NCBI GenBank assembly: GCA_002402465.1
Contig: DHFW01000040.1
Location: forward strand, 35,548-99,547
Direction of reading: 5' to 3'
DNA from: Bacteroidales bacterium UBA4814
Lineage (GTDB): Bacteria; Bacteroidota; Bacteroidia; Bacteroidales; UBA7960
DNA: 64,000 bases
Of this stretch, positions 16,576-24,708 are shown one piece after another. Within the stretch, counting starts at the first letter, position 1. Each line of letters begins with the position of its first letter. The position numbers and the translations under genes are program-made. The notes below the pieces were generated by a model. It worked only from the letters and a program-made list of their open reading frames with translations. It had not been told where the DNA came from and did no database searches.

Positions 16576-18615
16576 ATGGAACAATCTGCACATAATCAGT
16601 TTATTTATACGGTAAAAGACCGTTGTAAGTTGTGCTATACCTGCGTAAGAGAGTGCCCGGCCAAAGCCATTAAAATAGTAAACGGGCAGGCCGAAATCAT
16701 CCTTTCGCGATGTATTGTCTGCGGAAATTGCGTGAAAGTTTGCAGCCGCGATGCCAAAATGTTTTCTTTCGCCATTGATAAAGTAAAAAAACTGCTGCGT
16801 GAGGAGAAACAAGTGGCCGCCATTGTTGCACCCAGCATTGCAGCCGAGTTTACCGACATCTCTGACTATCATGCTTTTGTGGGGATGATCAGGGCACTGG
16901 GCTTCACTTACGTGAACGAGGTTGCCTTTGGAGCCGAACTGGTGGCCAACAAATACCAGGAGCTGCTGCAGAAAAACCCCGACCATTCGTATATCTCCAC
17001 AAGCTGCCCCTCAATTGTGAGTTTTGTGGAAAAACACCACCCGCAAATCGTTGGGGCCCTGGCTCCGGTGGTGTCGCCCATGGTGGCCACCGCCATGGTG
17101 CTCAAAAAAATGCATGGCGACGACCTGAAGATTGTTTTCATCGGACCCTGTATCGCCAAAAAAGGCGAAGCAGCCCGCGACCAGTTCAAGGGCCGCATCG
17201 ACGAGGTCATTTCGTTTATTGAATTGCGCCGCATGTTCTCCGAAAAAGGCCTGACTGAATTCAATGTTGAACCTTCTGACTTTGATCCGCCCATTGCAGG
17301 GAAGGGTGCAGTATTTCCCATTAGTGGCGGAATGCTTCAAACTGTCGACCTGGAAGAAGATTATATTAAAGGAGAGATTGTGGTGGCCGAGGGGCGCCAG
17401 GACATTATTGAGGTATTGCGCGAGTTCGAAGAAGGCTATCTCGAAGCCAAAATGTTCGACTTGCTTTGCTGCAATGGCTGTATTAACGGCCCGGGAATGA
17501 GCCACAAACACCAGTTTTTCCACAAAAGAAAAAGCATCTCAAACTTTGCCAAAAGAAAATTTGACCAGTTGGATGTAGAAGAGTGGAAGCACAACATCGA
17601 CACTTATTTGCAGCTCGACCTGAGTCGCACATTTCGCATCGACGATCAGCGCTTTCCCAACCCGCCCAGCAATGAAGATATAAAAAGGGTGCTTAAAAAG
17701 CTTGGCAAGGAAGTGGCCGAAGACGAACTCAACTGCGGAGCCTGCGGCTACGACACCTGCCACGATCATGCAGCAGCTATACTGAAAGGCATTGCCGAAA
17801 CCGAGATGTGCCTGCCCTACACCATCGACAAGCTGCACAAGTACATCAAAGAGCTCGACATTTCGAACAAAAAACTCGAATCGACCCGGGCCGCACTGAA
17901 GCAAAGCGAAAAACTCGCTTCCATGGGACAGCTTGCCGCAGGCATTGCCCACGAGGTGAACAACCCTTTAGGCGTGGTAATTATGTACAGCCACATTTTG
18001 CTTGATGAGGTCGACCCGGGTTCACCTATTTTCCGCGACCTGAAGCTGATTGTGGAGCAAGCCGACCGTTGCAAGAAAATTGTGGGCGGGCTACTCAACT
18101 TTGCCCGCAAAAGCAAGGTACTTATGAGCAAGGTTAATGTAAATCAGCTTATTAAGGATGGCCTCCGCACCATGGTGTTGCCGCCAAACATTAAACTAAT
18201 GGTGCAGATACGCACCAAAGACCCCAATATCGAATGCGACCACGACCAAATGGTGCAGGTATTTGGAAACCTGTTTAAAAATGCCGCTGATGCCATGCCC
18301 GAGGGCGGAATACTTAAGGTTATTGTTGATGACAATTCGTCCACCGGTGAGGTCATTTTCGAAGTATCCGATACGGGTACCGGCATCTCGCCCGAAAATC
18401 AGGAACGCATGTTCGAGCCGTTTTTTACTACCAAGGAAAACGGGAAAGGAACAGGACTCGGGCTGCCCATTATTTACGGCATTGTGAAAATGCATCGCGG
18501 ATCGATAAAAGTAGAAAGCAACAACGACCCCGGCAAAGGCGAAACCGGCACCACATTTATCGTTACTGTTCCGCGAAAACCCCTGGAGGTGGAAGAAACA
18601 CAAGCCATGGTCTAA
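16576..18615 (+). CDS. Sensory [FeFe]-hydrogenase fused to a histidine kinase
   Basis: 679 residues joining an H2-sensor-like module to a kinase: two ferredoxin clusters (CKLCYTCVREC, CIVCGNCVKVC), a hydrogenase domain, a four-Cys Fe-S domain (C387, C390, C395, C412), a short coiled coil, HisKA (GIAHEVNNPLG, His459) and HATPase (DTGTGISPENQERMF, GTGLGLPI). H-cluster motifs are L1 TSCPSIVSF (C144), L2 GPCIAKKGEA (C192) and L3 LLCCNGCINGPG (C298, C302). All four cluster ligands are present, but the extra proton-shuttling cysteine of catalytic enzymes is absent from L1, as in sensory groups. There is no membrane segment. It lies 14 bp after hydA and is followed by two receiver proteins. Inferred role: a cytoplasmic H2 or redox sensor that phosphorylates the neighbouring receivers. 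Confidence 0.93.
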   Translation: MEQSAHNQFIYTVKDRCKLCYTCVRECPAKAIKIVNGQAEIILSRCIVCGNCVKVCSRDAKMFSFAIDKVKKLLREEKQVAAIVAPSIAAEFTDISDYHAFVGMIRALGFTYVNEVAFGAELVANKYQELLQKNPDHSYISTSCPSIVSFVEKHHPQIVGALAPVVSPMVATAMVLKKMHGDDLKIVFIGPCIAKKGEAARDQFKGRIDEVISFIELRRMFSEKGLTEFNVEPSDFDPPIAGKGAVFPISGGMLQTVDLEEDYIKGEIVVAEGRQDIIEVLREFEEGYLEAKMFDLLCCNGCINGPGMSHKHQFFHKRKSISNFAKRKFDQLDVEEWKHNIDTYLQLDLSRTFRIDDQRFPNPPSNEDIKRVLKKLGKEVAEDELNCGACGYDTCHDHAAAILKGIAETEMCLPYTIDKLHKYIKELDISNKKLESTRAALKQSEKLASMGQLAAGIAHEVNNPLGVVIMYSHILLDEVDPGSPIFRDLKLIVEQADRCKKIVGGLLNFARKSKVLMSKVNVNQLIKDGLRTMVLPPNIKLMVQIRTKDPNIECDHDQMVQVFGNLFKNAADAMPEGGILKVIVDDNSSTGEVIFEVSDTGTGISPENQERMFEPFFTTKENGKGTGLGLPIIYGIVKMHRGSIKVESNNDPGKGETGTTFIVTVPRKPLEVEETQAMV

Positions 18616-18634
18616 TTATTAAAATACGTTTGAC

Positions 18635-19033
18635 ATGCTAAAAAAAGAAAAGAAAACCATTCTGATTGTTGATGATGATTCGGATTACCTTTTTCAAATG
18701 AAAAGTGCCATACAGGATATGGGCTTTGAGGTAATCCAGGCCGAAACCCAAAAAGAAGCAGAAAGTATTATTGAACGCACCCGGCCCGACCTGGCCATCC
18801 TCGACTTGATGATGGAAAGCCACGACACTGGATTTATCCTTTGTCATAAAATCAAAAACAAGTATCCCGAGGTGCCCATCATCATTGCCTCTGCCGTTAC
18901 GGCCGAAACAGGAATGATATTCGATGTAAACACCCAGGAAGACCAGGACTGGATCAAGGCCGACCTTTTTCTGGATAAAGGCATAAGGCTCGACCAATTG
19001 CACAAAGAGATTAATAAGCTTTTGAAACTTTAG
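18635..19033 (+). CDS. Stand-alone response-regulator receiver
   Basis: 132 residues, a single REC domain: acidic pocket VDDDSD, phospho-acceptor Asp57 in LAILDLMM and Lys115 in LFLDKG. There is no output domain. The ~20 residues between helix 4 and the conserved Lys (NTQEDQDWIKAD) are longer than usual. It is 19 bp after the hydrogenase-kinase and 2 bp before the receiver-kinase, so it probably passes phosphate between them in the manner of a Spo0F/CheY-type shuttle. Confidence 0.92.
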   Translation: MLKKEKKTILIVDDDSDYLFQMKSAIQDMGFEVIQAETQKEAESIIERTRPDLAILDLMMESHDTGFILCHKIKNKYPEVPIIIASAVTAETGMIFDVNTQEDQDWIKADLFLDKGIRLDQLHKEINKLLKL

Positions 19034-19035
19034 TT

Positions 19036-20163
19036 ATGGGAAAACTCAGGCTACTGGTCGTCGACGATGAGCCAGGCATTAGAAGCGGTGTGCTGCGCAT
19101 ACTCGAAAACTTTTCGGTGAGCTATCCTTTTATGGACGAAGATTTCGACTTCGATGTAGTGGAGGCACCCACCGGCGAAGACGCCATAGACCTGCTTACC
19201 AAGCACGATTTCGACATTGTGTTGCTCGACAACAAACTGCCCGGCATACAAGGCATTGAGGTGCTTGAGTATATTAACAACAAGCAGCTCGACGTGGTAG
19301 TGGTTATGATCACCTCCTACGCTTCGCTCGATTTGGCTGTAAAGGCTACCCGCAAAGGAGCCTATGATTTTGTGCCAAAGCCCTTTACGCCCAAAGAATT
19401 GCGCGCCACCATCGAAACCATTACCAAACAGCTTTTCCTGCGCCGCATGACACAAAAACTCAATGTGGAAGGCAGGCAAATCCGTTTTCAGTTTCTCTCG
19501 GTGCTTTCGCACGAACTTAAGGCCCCCCTTAATGCCATTGAAGGCTACTTGAAAATGATGCAGGAGAAAAAGTTGGGCGAATATATTGCCGATTACATGG
19601 AAATAATCGATCGTTCGCTTTTCAGGGTGCAGGGTATGCGAAACCTCATTCTCGATATGCTCGATTTTACGCGTATTGAGTCGGGCAAAAAATCCAGAAA
19701 TATAGAATCTATAATGTTATGCGAAATTGCCCAGCAGTGCATCGACTCTTTTCAGCCCCTTAGCATACAAAAAGGCATTGATATTTACCTGAATTGCGGC
19801 GCAAAACTACCCATAAAAGCCGACCGCAAGGAAATTGAAATTGTGTTGAATAACCTGATAAGCAATGCCATAAAATACAACAAGGAAGGTGGCCGTGTCG
19901 ACCTGAGCCTGGGTATAGAAGGAAACCATGCAGTCATAAGGGTAGATGACACCGGCATTGGCATGAAAGCCGAAGATGTGGATAAACTTTTCGAAGATTT
20001 TGTGCGCATTAAAACCGAAGAAACCAAAAATATTAGCGGAAGCGGGCTTGGACTTTCCATAGTAAAGAAAATCCTCGACATGTACGAGGCCCGGATCATG
20101 GTAGAAAGCACCCCGGGACAAGGCAGCAGCTTCATTGTTTATTTCCCATTGGATAACCAATAA
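19036..20163 (+). CDS. Receiver-histidine kinase (REC-HisKA-HATPase)
   Basis: 375 residues with an N-terminal receiver (VVDDEPG; Asp65 in VLLDNKLPG; Lys in FVPKPF) followed by HisKA (VLSHELKAPLNAIEG, His159) and HATPase (DDTGIGM, GSGLGLSIVKK). The REC-first order means its kinase activity is probably controlled by phosphorylation from the upstream hydrogenase-kinase. No DNA-binding domain is present. Together with the preceding two genes it gives a phosphorelay with no transcription factor of its own in the island. The final target, perhaps an unlinked regulator, is unknown. Confidence 0.92.
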   Translation: MGKLRLLVVDDEPGIRSGVLRILENFSVSYPFMDEDFDFDVVEAPTGEDAIDLLTKHDFDIVLLDNKLPGIQGIEVLEYINNKQLDVVVVMITSYASLDLAVKATRKGAYDFVPKPFTPKELRATIETITKQLFLRRMTQKLNVEGRQIRFQFLSVLSHELKAPLNAIEGYLKMMQEKKLGEYIADYMEIIDRSLFRVQGMRNLILDMLDFTRIESGKKSRNIESIMLCEIAQQCIDSFQPLSIQKGIDIYLNCGAKLPIKADRKEIEIVLNNLISNAIKYNKEGGRVDLSLGIEGNHAVIRVDDTGIGMKAEDVDKLFEDFVRIKTEETKNISGSGLGLSIVKKILDMYEARIMVESTPGQGSSFIVYFPLDNQ

Positions 20164-20178
20164 AACATTCAAAGTACT

Positions 20179-20808
20179 ATGCCAAACAAAAAAAATGAAG
20201 ATTTACCGGGCAAAACCGTTGAAAGACTTAGCCAGTACCGCCGTTTGCTGTTTAACAGTCTGCAGGAGGGTAAAACCAATATATACTCGCACGAGCTAGC
20301 CCGACTAATGAACCTCACCCCAGTGCAGGTGCGACGCGACCTCATGCTAATAGGCTATTCGGGAAGCCAAAGTAAAGGATATATTATTAAAGACCTGGTT
20401 AACCTTATCGGAAAAATCATCGACAGCGACACGGGTCAGCGCATTGCCATTGTGGGCATGGGTAACCTGGGTCGTGCCATTACCAGCTATTTTCTTGGAA
20501 AACGTGAAAAACTGTCTATCGTGGCTGCTTTCGACAACGACCCCCAGAAAACCGACCGAATAATTGCCGGAGTGCCTTGCCATCATATAAACAAGCTCAA
20601 GGAAATCGTACCGGCCGAGAGTATCAGCATAGCAGTGCTAACGGTGGCTCCCGAAGCCACCTACGAAGTAGCAAAGCAACTGCTGGAAGCTGGCATAAAG
20701 GGCATACTCAACTACACTTCGGTACCCCTAACCGTGCCCGAGGGCGTGCATCTCGAAGAGTACGATATTATTACCTCGCTTGAAAAACTGGCATTTCATG
20801 TAAAATAA
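20179..20808 (+). CDS. rex: Redox-sensing transcriptional repressor Rex
   Basis: 209 residues, normal for Rex. The winged-helix N-terminus has LMNLTPVQVRRDL and SGSQSKGY. The Rossmann domain has IVGMGNLGRAI (NAD(H)-binding glycine loop) and AAFDNDPQK, and a C-terminal swapped helix follows. Rex leaves DNA when NADH/NAD+ rises and typically controls fermentative dehydrogenases and hydrogenases. Its place inside the hydrogenase operon, plus a Rex-like palindrome before the first gene, argues for direct feedback control of NAD-linked H2 metabolism. It lies 15 bp after the receiver-kinase. Confidence 0.96.
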   Translation: MPNKKNEDLPGKTVERLSQYRRLLFNSLQEGKTNIYSHELARLMNLTPVQVRRDLMLIGYSGSQSKGYIIKDLVNLIGKIIDSDTGQRIAIVGMGNLGRAITSYFLGKREKLSIVAAFDNDPQKTDRIIAGVPCHHINKLKEIVPAESISIAVLTVAPEATYEVAKQLLEAGIKGILNYTSVPLTVPEGVHLEEYDIITSLEKLAFHVK

Positions 20809-20851
20809 TAGGCGTAAACCCGGAAACTGCAATGCTTAAAAAATTAAAATA

Positions 20852-21772
20852 ATGAAGGTATTTCACGACACGGCCCAGGCGGCAGGCAGAATCAGAAATG
20901 CTGTGGTTACCACCGGATCGTTCGATGGGGTGCATATCGGGCACAAGGTCATCATTAATCGCCTCAACCAGATTGCCCGCGAAATTGACGGAGAATCGGT
21001 GCTGATTACTTTTCATCCACATCCCCGCAAGGTGCTTTATCCGGAACAAACCGACCTGAAGCTGATCAACTCTCAGGAAGAAAAAATTGAGTTGCTCCGA
21101 AAGGCAGGTTTACAGAACCTGATCATAGTGCCCTTTTCCATCGAATTCTCCAAAACCAGTTCACACGACTTCATAAGCAAAATACTGGTGGGGCAGTTGC
21201 AAGCAAAAGTAGTGGTGGTTGGCCACAACCACCATTTCGGGCACAACCGCCAGGGCGATTACGAATACCTGCACCAGCTTGCCTCCGAGCTGGGCTTTTC
21301 TGTGGAAGAAATTCCGCTTCAGGATATTGAAAACGAAACCGTTAGCTCCACTAAGATACGAAAGGCCCTGTTTGAAGGCAACATCCAGAGGGCCAATGCC
21401 TACCTCGATCACCAGTATATCATTAGCGGAAACCTGAAGCAAAACAGCCATAAACTGGTTTCGGAAGAGATTCCCTTTTATACCATCGAAATTACCGAAG
21501 AAGAAAAGTTGGTGCCACCACCCGGGGTGTATGCCACCAACCTGTTTTTTGAAGGCAAATGGTTTAAGTCGGTCACGTTTGTGACCGGCAGCAATACCCC
21601 AAACCAGCAAGTGGCCTCACACCTTATTTACGACCGGATAAATCTACACGAAAAAAAAGGCACCCTCTATTTTTACAAAAAGGTAATGAATTTACCCCTT
21701 TCGGGCAATGGCAGCATTGACCCCGATTATTTTGAAGAAGCAAAAGAAAGGGTGAAGGACCTCATTTACTAA
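20852..21772 (+). CDS. RibF-like FAD synthetase with degenerate riboflavin-kinase half
   Basis: 306 residues. The N-terminal FMN adenylyltransferase domain is intact: GSFDGVHIGHK, TFHPHPRKVL, VVGHNHHFG and SSTKIRKAL. The C-terminal half is riboflavin-kinase-like only in outline: PPPGVYA is kept, but the ATP/Mg-binding GRxxGFPTAN motif is replaced by unrelated sequence (SHKLVSEEIPFY). The NIGxRPTF and ExHxxDF blocks are not recognisable. It may therefore adenylate FMN to FAD, or have another nucleotidyl-transfer role, without making FMN. It lies 43 bp after rex and 10 bp before the next gene. Sole RibF of the cell seems unlikely; a complete copy elsewhere is expected. Confidence 0.85.
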   Translation: MKVFHDTAQAAGRIRNAVVTTGSFDGVHIGHKVIINRLNQIAREIDGESVLITFHPHPRKVLYPEQTDLKLINSQEEKIELLRKAGLQNLIIVPFSIEFSKTSSHDFISKILVGQLQAKVVVVGHNHHFGHNRQGDYEYLHQLASELGFSVEEIPLQDIENETVSSTKIRKALFEGNIQRANAYLDHQYIISGNLKQNSHKLVSEEIPFYTIEITEEEKLVPPPGVYATNLFFEGKWFKSVTFVTGSNTPNQQVASHLIYDRINLHEKKGTLYFYKKVMNLPLSGNGSIDPDYFEEAKERVKDLIY

Positions 21773-21782
21773 AACAGACCCT

Positions 21783-22562
21783 ATGGCCACAAAAACGCCT
21801 ATGACCATAACTTTTCTCGGAACCGGAACCTCTACCGGGGTGCCCGTAGTGGCCTGCAACTGCGAGGTGTGTCGCAGCACCGACCAACGCGATACCCGGC
21901 TGAGGACCTCTGTCATGGTAGACGTTGGAGGCCATAAACTTATTATCGACTGCGGCCCCGACTTCCGCTACCAGATGATACGTGAAAAAGTAGAAGACAT
22001 TTCGGCCATTCTTTTTACCCATGGCCACCGCGACCACATTGCAGGCATCGATGATGTGAGGGCATTCAATTATGTGCTCAATAAAACCGTTGACATATAC
22101 GCCAGCCAGGAAGTGATCAACTCCATAAACAAGGAATTTCCCTATATCCTTACCGAAAAAAGATTCTTTGGCGCCCCGCAGTTAAACTTCAACGTCATTG
22201 AAAACCAAGCTTTTGCCGTAAACGGAATCAATATTCAACCAGTGGAAGTTATGCACCACAAACTCAGTGTTTTCGGTTTCAGGATTAGTGGTTTCACCTA
22301 CATAACCGATGCCAGCTTTATTTCAGAAACAGAAAAGCCAAAAGCCATAGGTTCGGACATCCTGGTGGTGAATGCCCTGCGAAAATCAAAGCACATCTCT
22401 CATTTTTCGCTCGATGAAGCTTTAGAACTGATCAGGGAGTTAAAACCTGGCAAGGCTTACATTACCCATTTGAGCCATTTTATCGGACTGCACCAGCAAA
22501 TACAGGAGAGCCTGCCACCCAACGTGTTCCTGGCTTACGACGGCCTGAAACTGGAACTGTAA
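21783..22562 (+). CDS. PhnP-like metallo-beta-lactamase-fold phosphodiesterase/hydrolase
   Basis: 259 residues with the metal motif THGHRDHIAGIDD and later histidines in MHHKL and THLSH. The N-terminal GTGTSTGVP with CNCEVC matches PhnP, where cysteines hold a structural zinc. PhnP cleaves cyclic ribosyl phosphates, but Bacteroidota homologues are generic and the substrate is not known. It is 10 bp after the FAD-synthetase-like gene and probably the last gene of the long operon; hydG follows after a 117-bp gap with its own -7 box. The start may be the Met eight codons in (MTITFLGTG). Confidence 0.88.
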   Translation: MATKTPMTITFLGTGTSTGVPVVACNCEVCRSTDQRDTRLRTSVMVDVGGHKLIIDCGPDFRYQMIREKVEDISAILFTHGHRDHIAGIDDVRAFNYVLNKTVDIYASQEVINSINKEFPYILTEKRFFGAPQLNFNVIENQAFAVNGINIQPVEVMHHKLSVFGFRISGFTYITDASFISETEKPKAIGSDILVVNALRKSKHISHFSLDEALELIRELKPGKAYITHLSHFIGLHQQIQESLPPNVFLAYDGLKLEL

Positions 22563-22647
22563 AAAAAGCATTTTAGGTATTCGTGGTATTTAAATCTTTA
22601 TTTGCAAAAATTACCTATTCAATCATCTTTTCCACTTAAAGTTTCAG

Positions 22648-22655
22648 TAAATTTG
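22648..22655 (+). promoter_or_regulatory. Possible -7 promoter box for hydG
   Basis: TAAATTTG fits TAnnTTTG and lies 25 bp before the hydG ATG in the only sizeable gap (117 bp) within the rightward gene run. A matching TTTG 19-20 bp upstream is absent, so the call is weak. Confidence 0.4.
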
Positions 22656-22679
22656 CAGAAACTATAAGACTTTCCTGAC

Positions 22680-24110
22680 ATGATATACCATCCTGAAAAA
22701 TACCGGATAAAGGATGAGCGAATGAAACCGTTTATAAATCCCGATGAAATCTGGGACTATATAAACAACACCAAAACTGACAAACAGCGCGTTCGTGAGG
22801 TCATTCAGGCTTCACTGAATAAAAAGCGCCTTTCGCTCGAAGAAACGGCTGTGCTACTCAATGCCACCGATGCTGACCTCATCGAGGAGATCAAGGAAGG
22901 TGCCAGGCAGCTTAAAGAAAAAGTTTATGGCGAGCGCATTGTACTATTTGCCCCCCTTTATGTGGGCGACCTTTGCACAAACAATTGCCAGTATTGCGGT
23001 TTCCGCTCCACCAATAAAGACGTAAAACGCATCACCCTGAGCCACGACGACCTGGTGAATGAAACCCTGGCCCTGATTGACCAGGGACATAAGCGCCTGA
23101 TACTGGTGTATGGGGAGCACCCGAAATACTCTGCCGATTTTATTGCCGAGACCGTGCGCATTGTTTATACGGTGAAGCACGATAAAGGCGAGATTCGCCG
23201 CGTGAACATCAATGCGGCTCCTTTTGACATCCCAGGTTTCCGCACCATAAAAGATGCCGGCATTGGCACTTTCCAGATTTTCCAGGAAACCTATCACGAG
23301 CCCACCTATGCCAAGGTGCATCTGGGAGGAGTAAAACGCAATTACGAGTGGCGCCTCACTTCCCTCGACCGCGCCCAGGAGGCCGGAATTGACGATGTGG
23401 GCATCGGCGCCCTTTTCGGATTATACGACTGGCGCTTCGAGGTCATGGGTCTGGTAAGGCATGTGAACCACTTCGAAGCCGTTTACAACGTGGGACCGCA
23501 CACCATTTCTTTTCCAAGAATTCAAAATGCGCTTTCGCTAAATATCGACAGGGATCACCTGGTGACAGATGAAGAATTTGTGCGACTGGTGGCCATACTG
23601 CGCCTGGCAGTGCCTTATACAGGCATGATCCTTACTGCCCGCGAACCCGCACATACCCGCGACCAGGTGCTGCGATTCGGCGTATCGCAAATCGATGGCG
23701 GTACCAACCTGGAGTTGGGAGGCTATTCAAAAGGCAAAAAAGAAGGCGACCAAGACCTGAGCATGGAGCAGTTTCAAATCAATGACACCCGCTCGCTCAA
23801 TGAGATCATGGACGAGCTGATCCGTACGGGCTACATTCCTTCGTTTTGCACGGCTTGCTATCGACTTGGACGCACCGGCGAGCACTTCATGGAATTCAGC
23901 GTGCCTGGGTTTATCAAACGATTTTGCTCACCCAATGCGCTGCTCACCCTGGCCGAATACCTCGAAGATTATGCTCCTGCCGAAACCAAAGAAGCTGGGT
24001 ACAAGCTGATTGACCAGAAAATTGAAGAACTGGCCAAAACCACCAAGGTGGAAAGCCTGAAAGAAAAACTCAGCCAGGTGAGGGCCGGAAAAAGAGATCT
24101 GTATTTCTAA
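22680..24110 (+). CDS. hydG: [FeFe]-hydrogenase H-cluster maturase HydG (radical SAM tyrosine lyase)
   Basis: HydG cleaves tyrosine to supply the CO and CN ligands (as an Fe-CO-CN synthon) of the H-cluster. 476 residues, full length. The radical-SAM cluster motif is CTNNCQYC (C99, C103, C106). The C-terminal auxiliary-cluster motif is complete: CTAC followed 22 residues later by Cys in KRFCSPN. That C-terminal site separates HydG from its relatives ThiH and NosL. Other supporting stretches are GGTNLELGGYSK and QDLSMEQF. Its partners HydE and HydF are not in the window. It heads a group with two small TM1266-type regulators (15 and 10 bp spacing). Confidence 0.96.
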   Translation: MIYHPEKYRIKDERMKPFINPDEIWDYINNTKTDKQRVREVIQASLNKKRLSLEETAVLLNATDADLIEEIKEGARQLKEKVYGERIVLFAPLYVGDLCTNNCQYCGFRSTNKDVKRITLSHDDLVNETLALIDQGHKRLILVYGEHPKYSADFIAETVRIVYTVKHDKGEIRRVNINAAPFDIPGFRTIKDAGIGTFQIFQETYHEPTYAKVHLGGVKRNYEWRLTSLDRAQEAGIDDVGIGALFGLYDWRFEVMGLVRHVNHFEAVYNVGPHTISFPRIQNALSLNIDRDHLVTDEEFVRLVAILRLAVPYTGMILTAREPAHTRDQVLRFGVSQIDGGTNLELGGYSKGKKEGDQDLSMEQFQINDTRSLNEIMDELIRTGYIPSFCTACYRLGRTGEHFMEFSVPGFIKRFCSPNALLTLAEYLEDYAPAETKEAGYKLIDQKIEELAKTTKVESLKEKLSQVRAGKRDLYF

Positions 24111-24125
24111 AATAAAACAAGAGAT

Positions 24126-24392
24126 ATGAAGCACACCATGGTTTTAGGAATTCTGGTTTTTGACCGCATTAAGGAGGCTGGCAAAACCCAAAAAGTTTTG
24201 TCGAAGCATGCCTCCCTCATACGCACCCGCCTGGGTTTTCATGAACTCTCAGAGGCAGTGTGCAGCCGATTGGGAACCATTTTGTTGGTGCTCGAAGGTC
24301 AACCTGAAAGCTGGGAAGAATTTGAAAAAGACCTGGCCGAAATCGGCGGCATAGAAATACAAAAAATGAAGTTCGATCATTTGTTTAAATAA
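24126..24392 (+). CDS. TM1266-family putative hydrogenase-system regulator, copy 1
   Basis: 88 residues with an ACT/NikR-like ferredoxin fold pattern (VLGILVFDR, LIRTRLGFHE, ILLVLEGQ, EIQKMKFDH). The family (iron-only hydrogenase system regulator) sits beside HydE/F/G genes in many genomes; the molecular role is unproven. It is 15 bp after hydG and 10 bp before a second, similar gene. Confidence 0.82.
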   Translation: MKHTMVLGILVFDRIKEAGKTQKVLSKHASLIRTRLGFHELSEAVCSRLGTILLVLEGQPESWEEFEKDLAEIGGIEIQKMKFDHLFK

Positions 24393-24402
24393 ACACAATA
24401 AA

Positions 24403-24654
24403 ATGTCAGAAGTCAGGATATTAGGCGTCCTTGTTGAGGAGAAAAGTAAGGCCGCCATCACCGTGCAGGAAATCCTTACCAAGTACGGATGCAGTATAAA
24501 AACCCGTTTGGGATTGAATGACTTGGGTAAGGAAAACTGCAGCAGCTGTGGGCTAATTATTCTCGAGCTCATGGGCGATGTGAATGAATCAATGAGGCTT
24601 GAAAACGATCTTTTAAACGTACCTGGTGTCAGGGTACAAAAAATGGTCTTTTAG
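24403..24654 (+). CDS. TM1266-family putative hydrogenase-system regulator, copy 2
   Basis: 83 residues, the same fold and block order as copy 1: ILGVLVEE, SIKTRLGLND, GLIILELMGD, RVQKMVF. It contains CSSC in the middle, which copy 1 lacks, and a further cysteine in KYGCSI. Tandem arrangement points to duplication and divergence, perhaps a heterodimer. The Rrf2 gene follows 54 bp later. Confidence 0.8.
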   Translation: MSEVRILGVLVEEKSKAAITVQEILTKYGCSIKTRLGLNDLGKENCSSCGLIILELMGDVNESMRLENDLLNVPGVRVQKMVF

Positions 24655-24668
24655 TTGTTTTAAGAATA

Positions 24669-24690
24669 TTAACTGGGCCTAACCCGTTAA
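24669..24690. promoter_or_regulatory. Imperfect palindrome before the Rrf2 gene
   Basis: TTAACTGGG / CCCGTTAA, separated by 5 nt, match as an inverted repeat with one unpaired base. It sits about 20 bp before the Rrf2 ATG and is a candidate operator for Rrf2 autoregulation; this is inference from position only. Confidence 0.35.
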
Positions 24691-24708
24691 CCCCCTGAAT
24701 CTGCAAAT

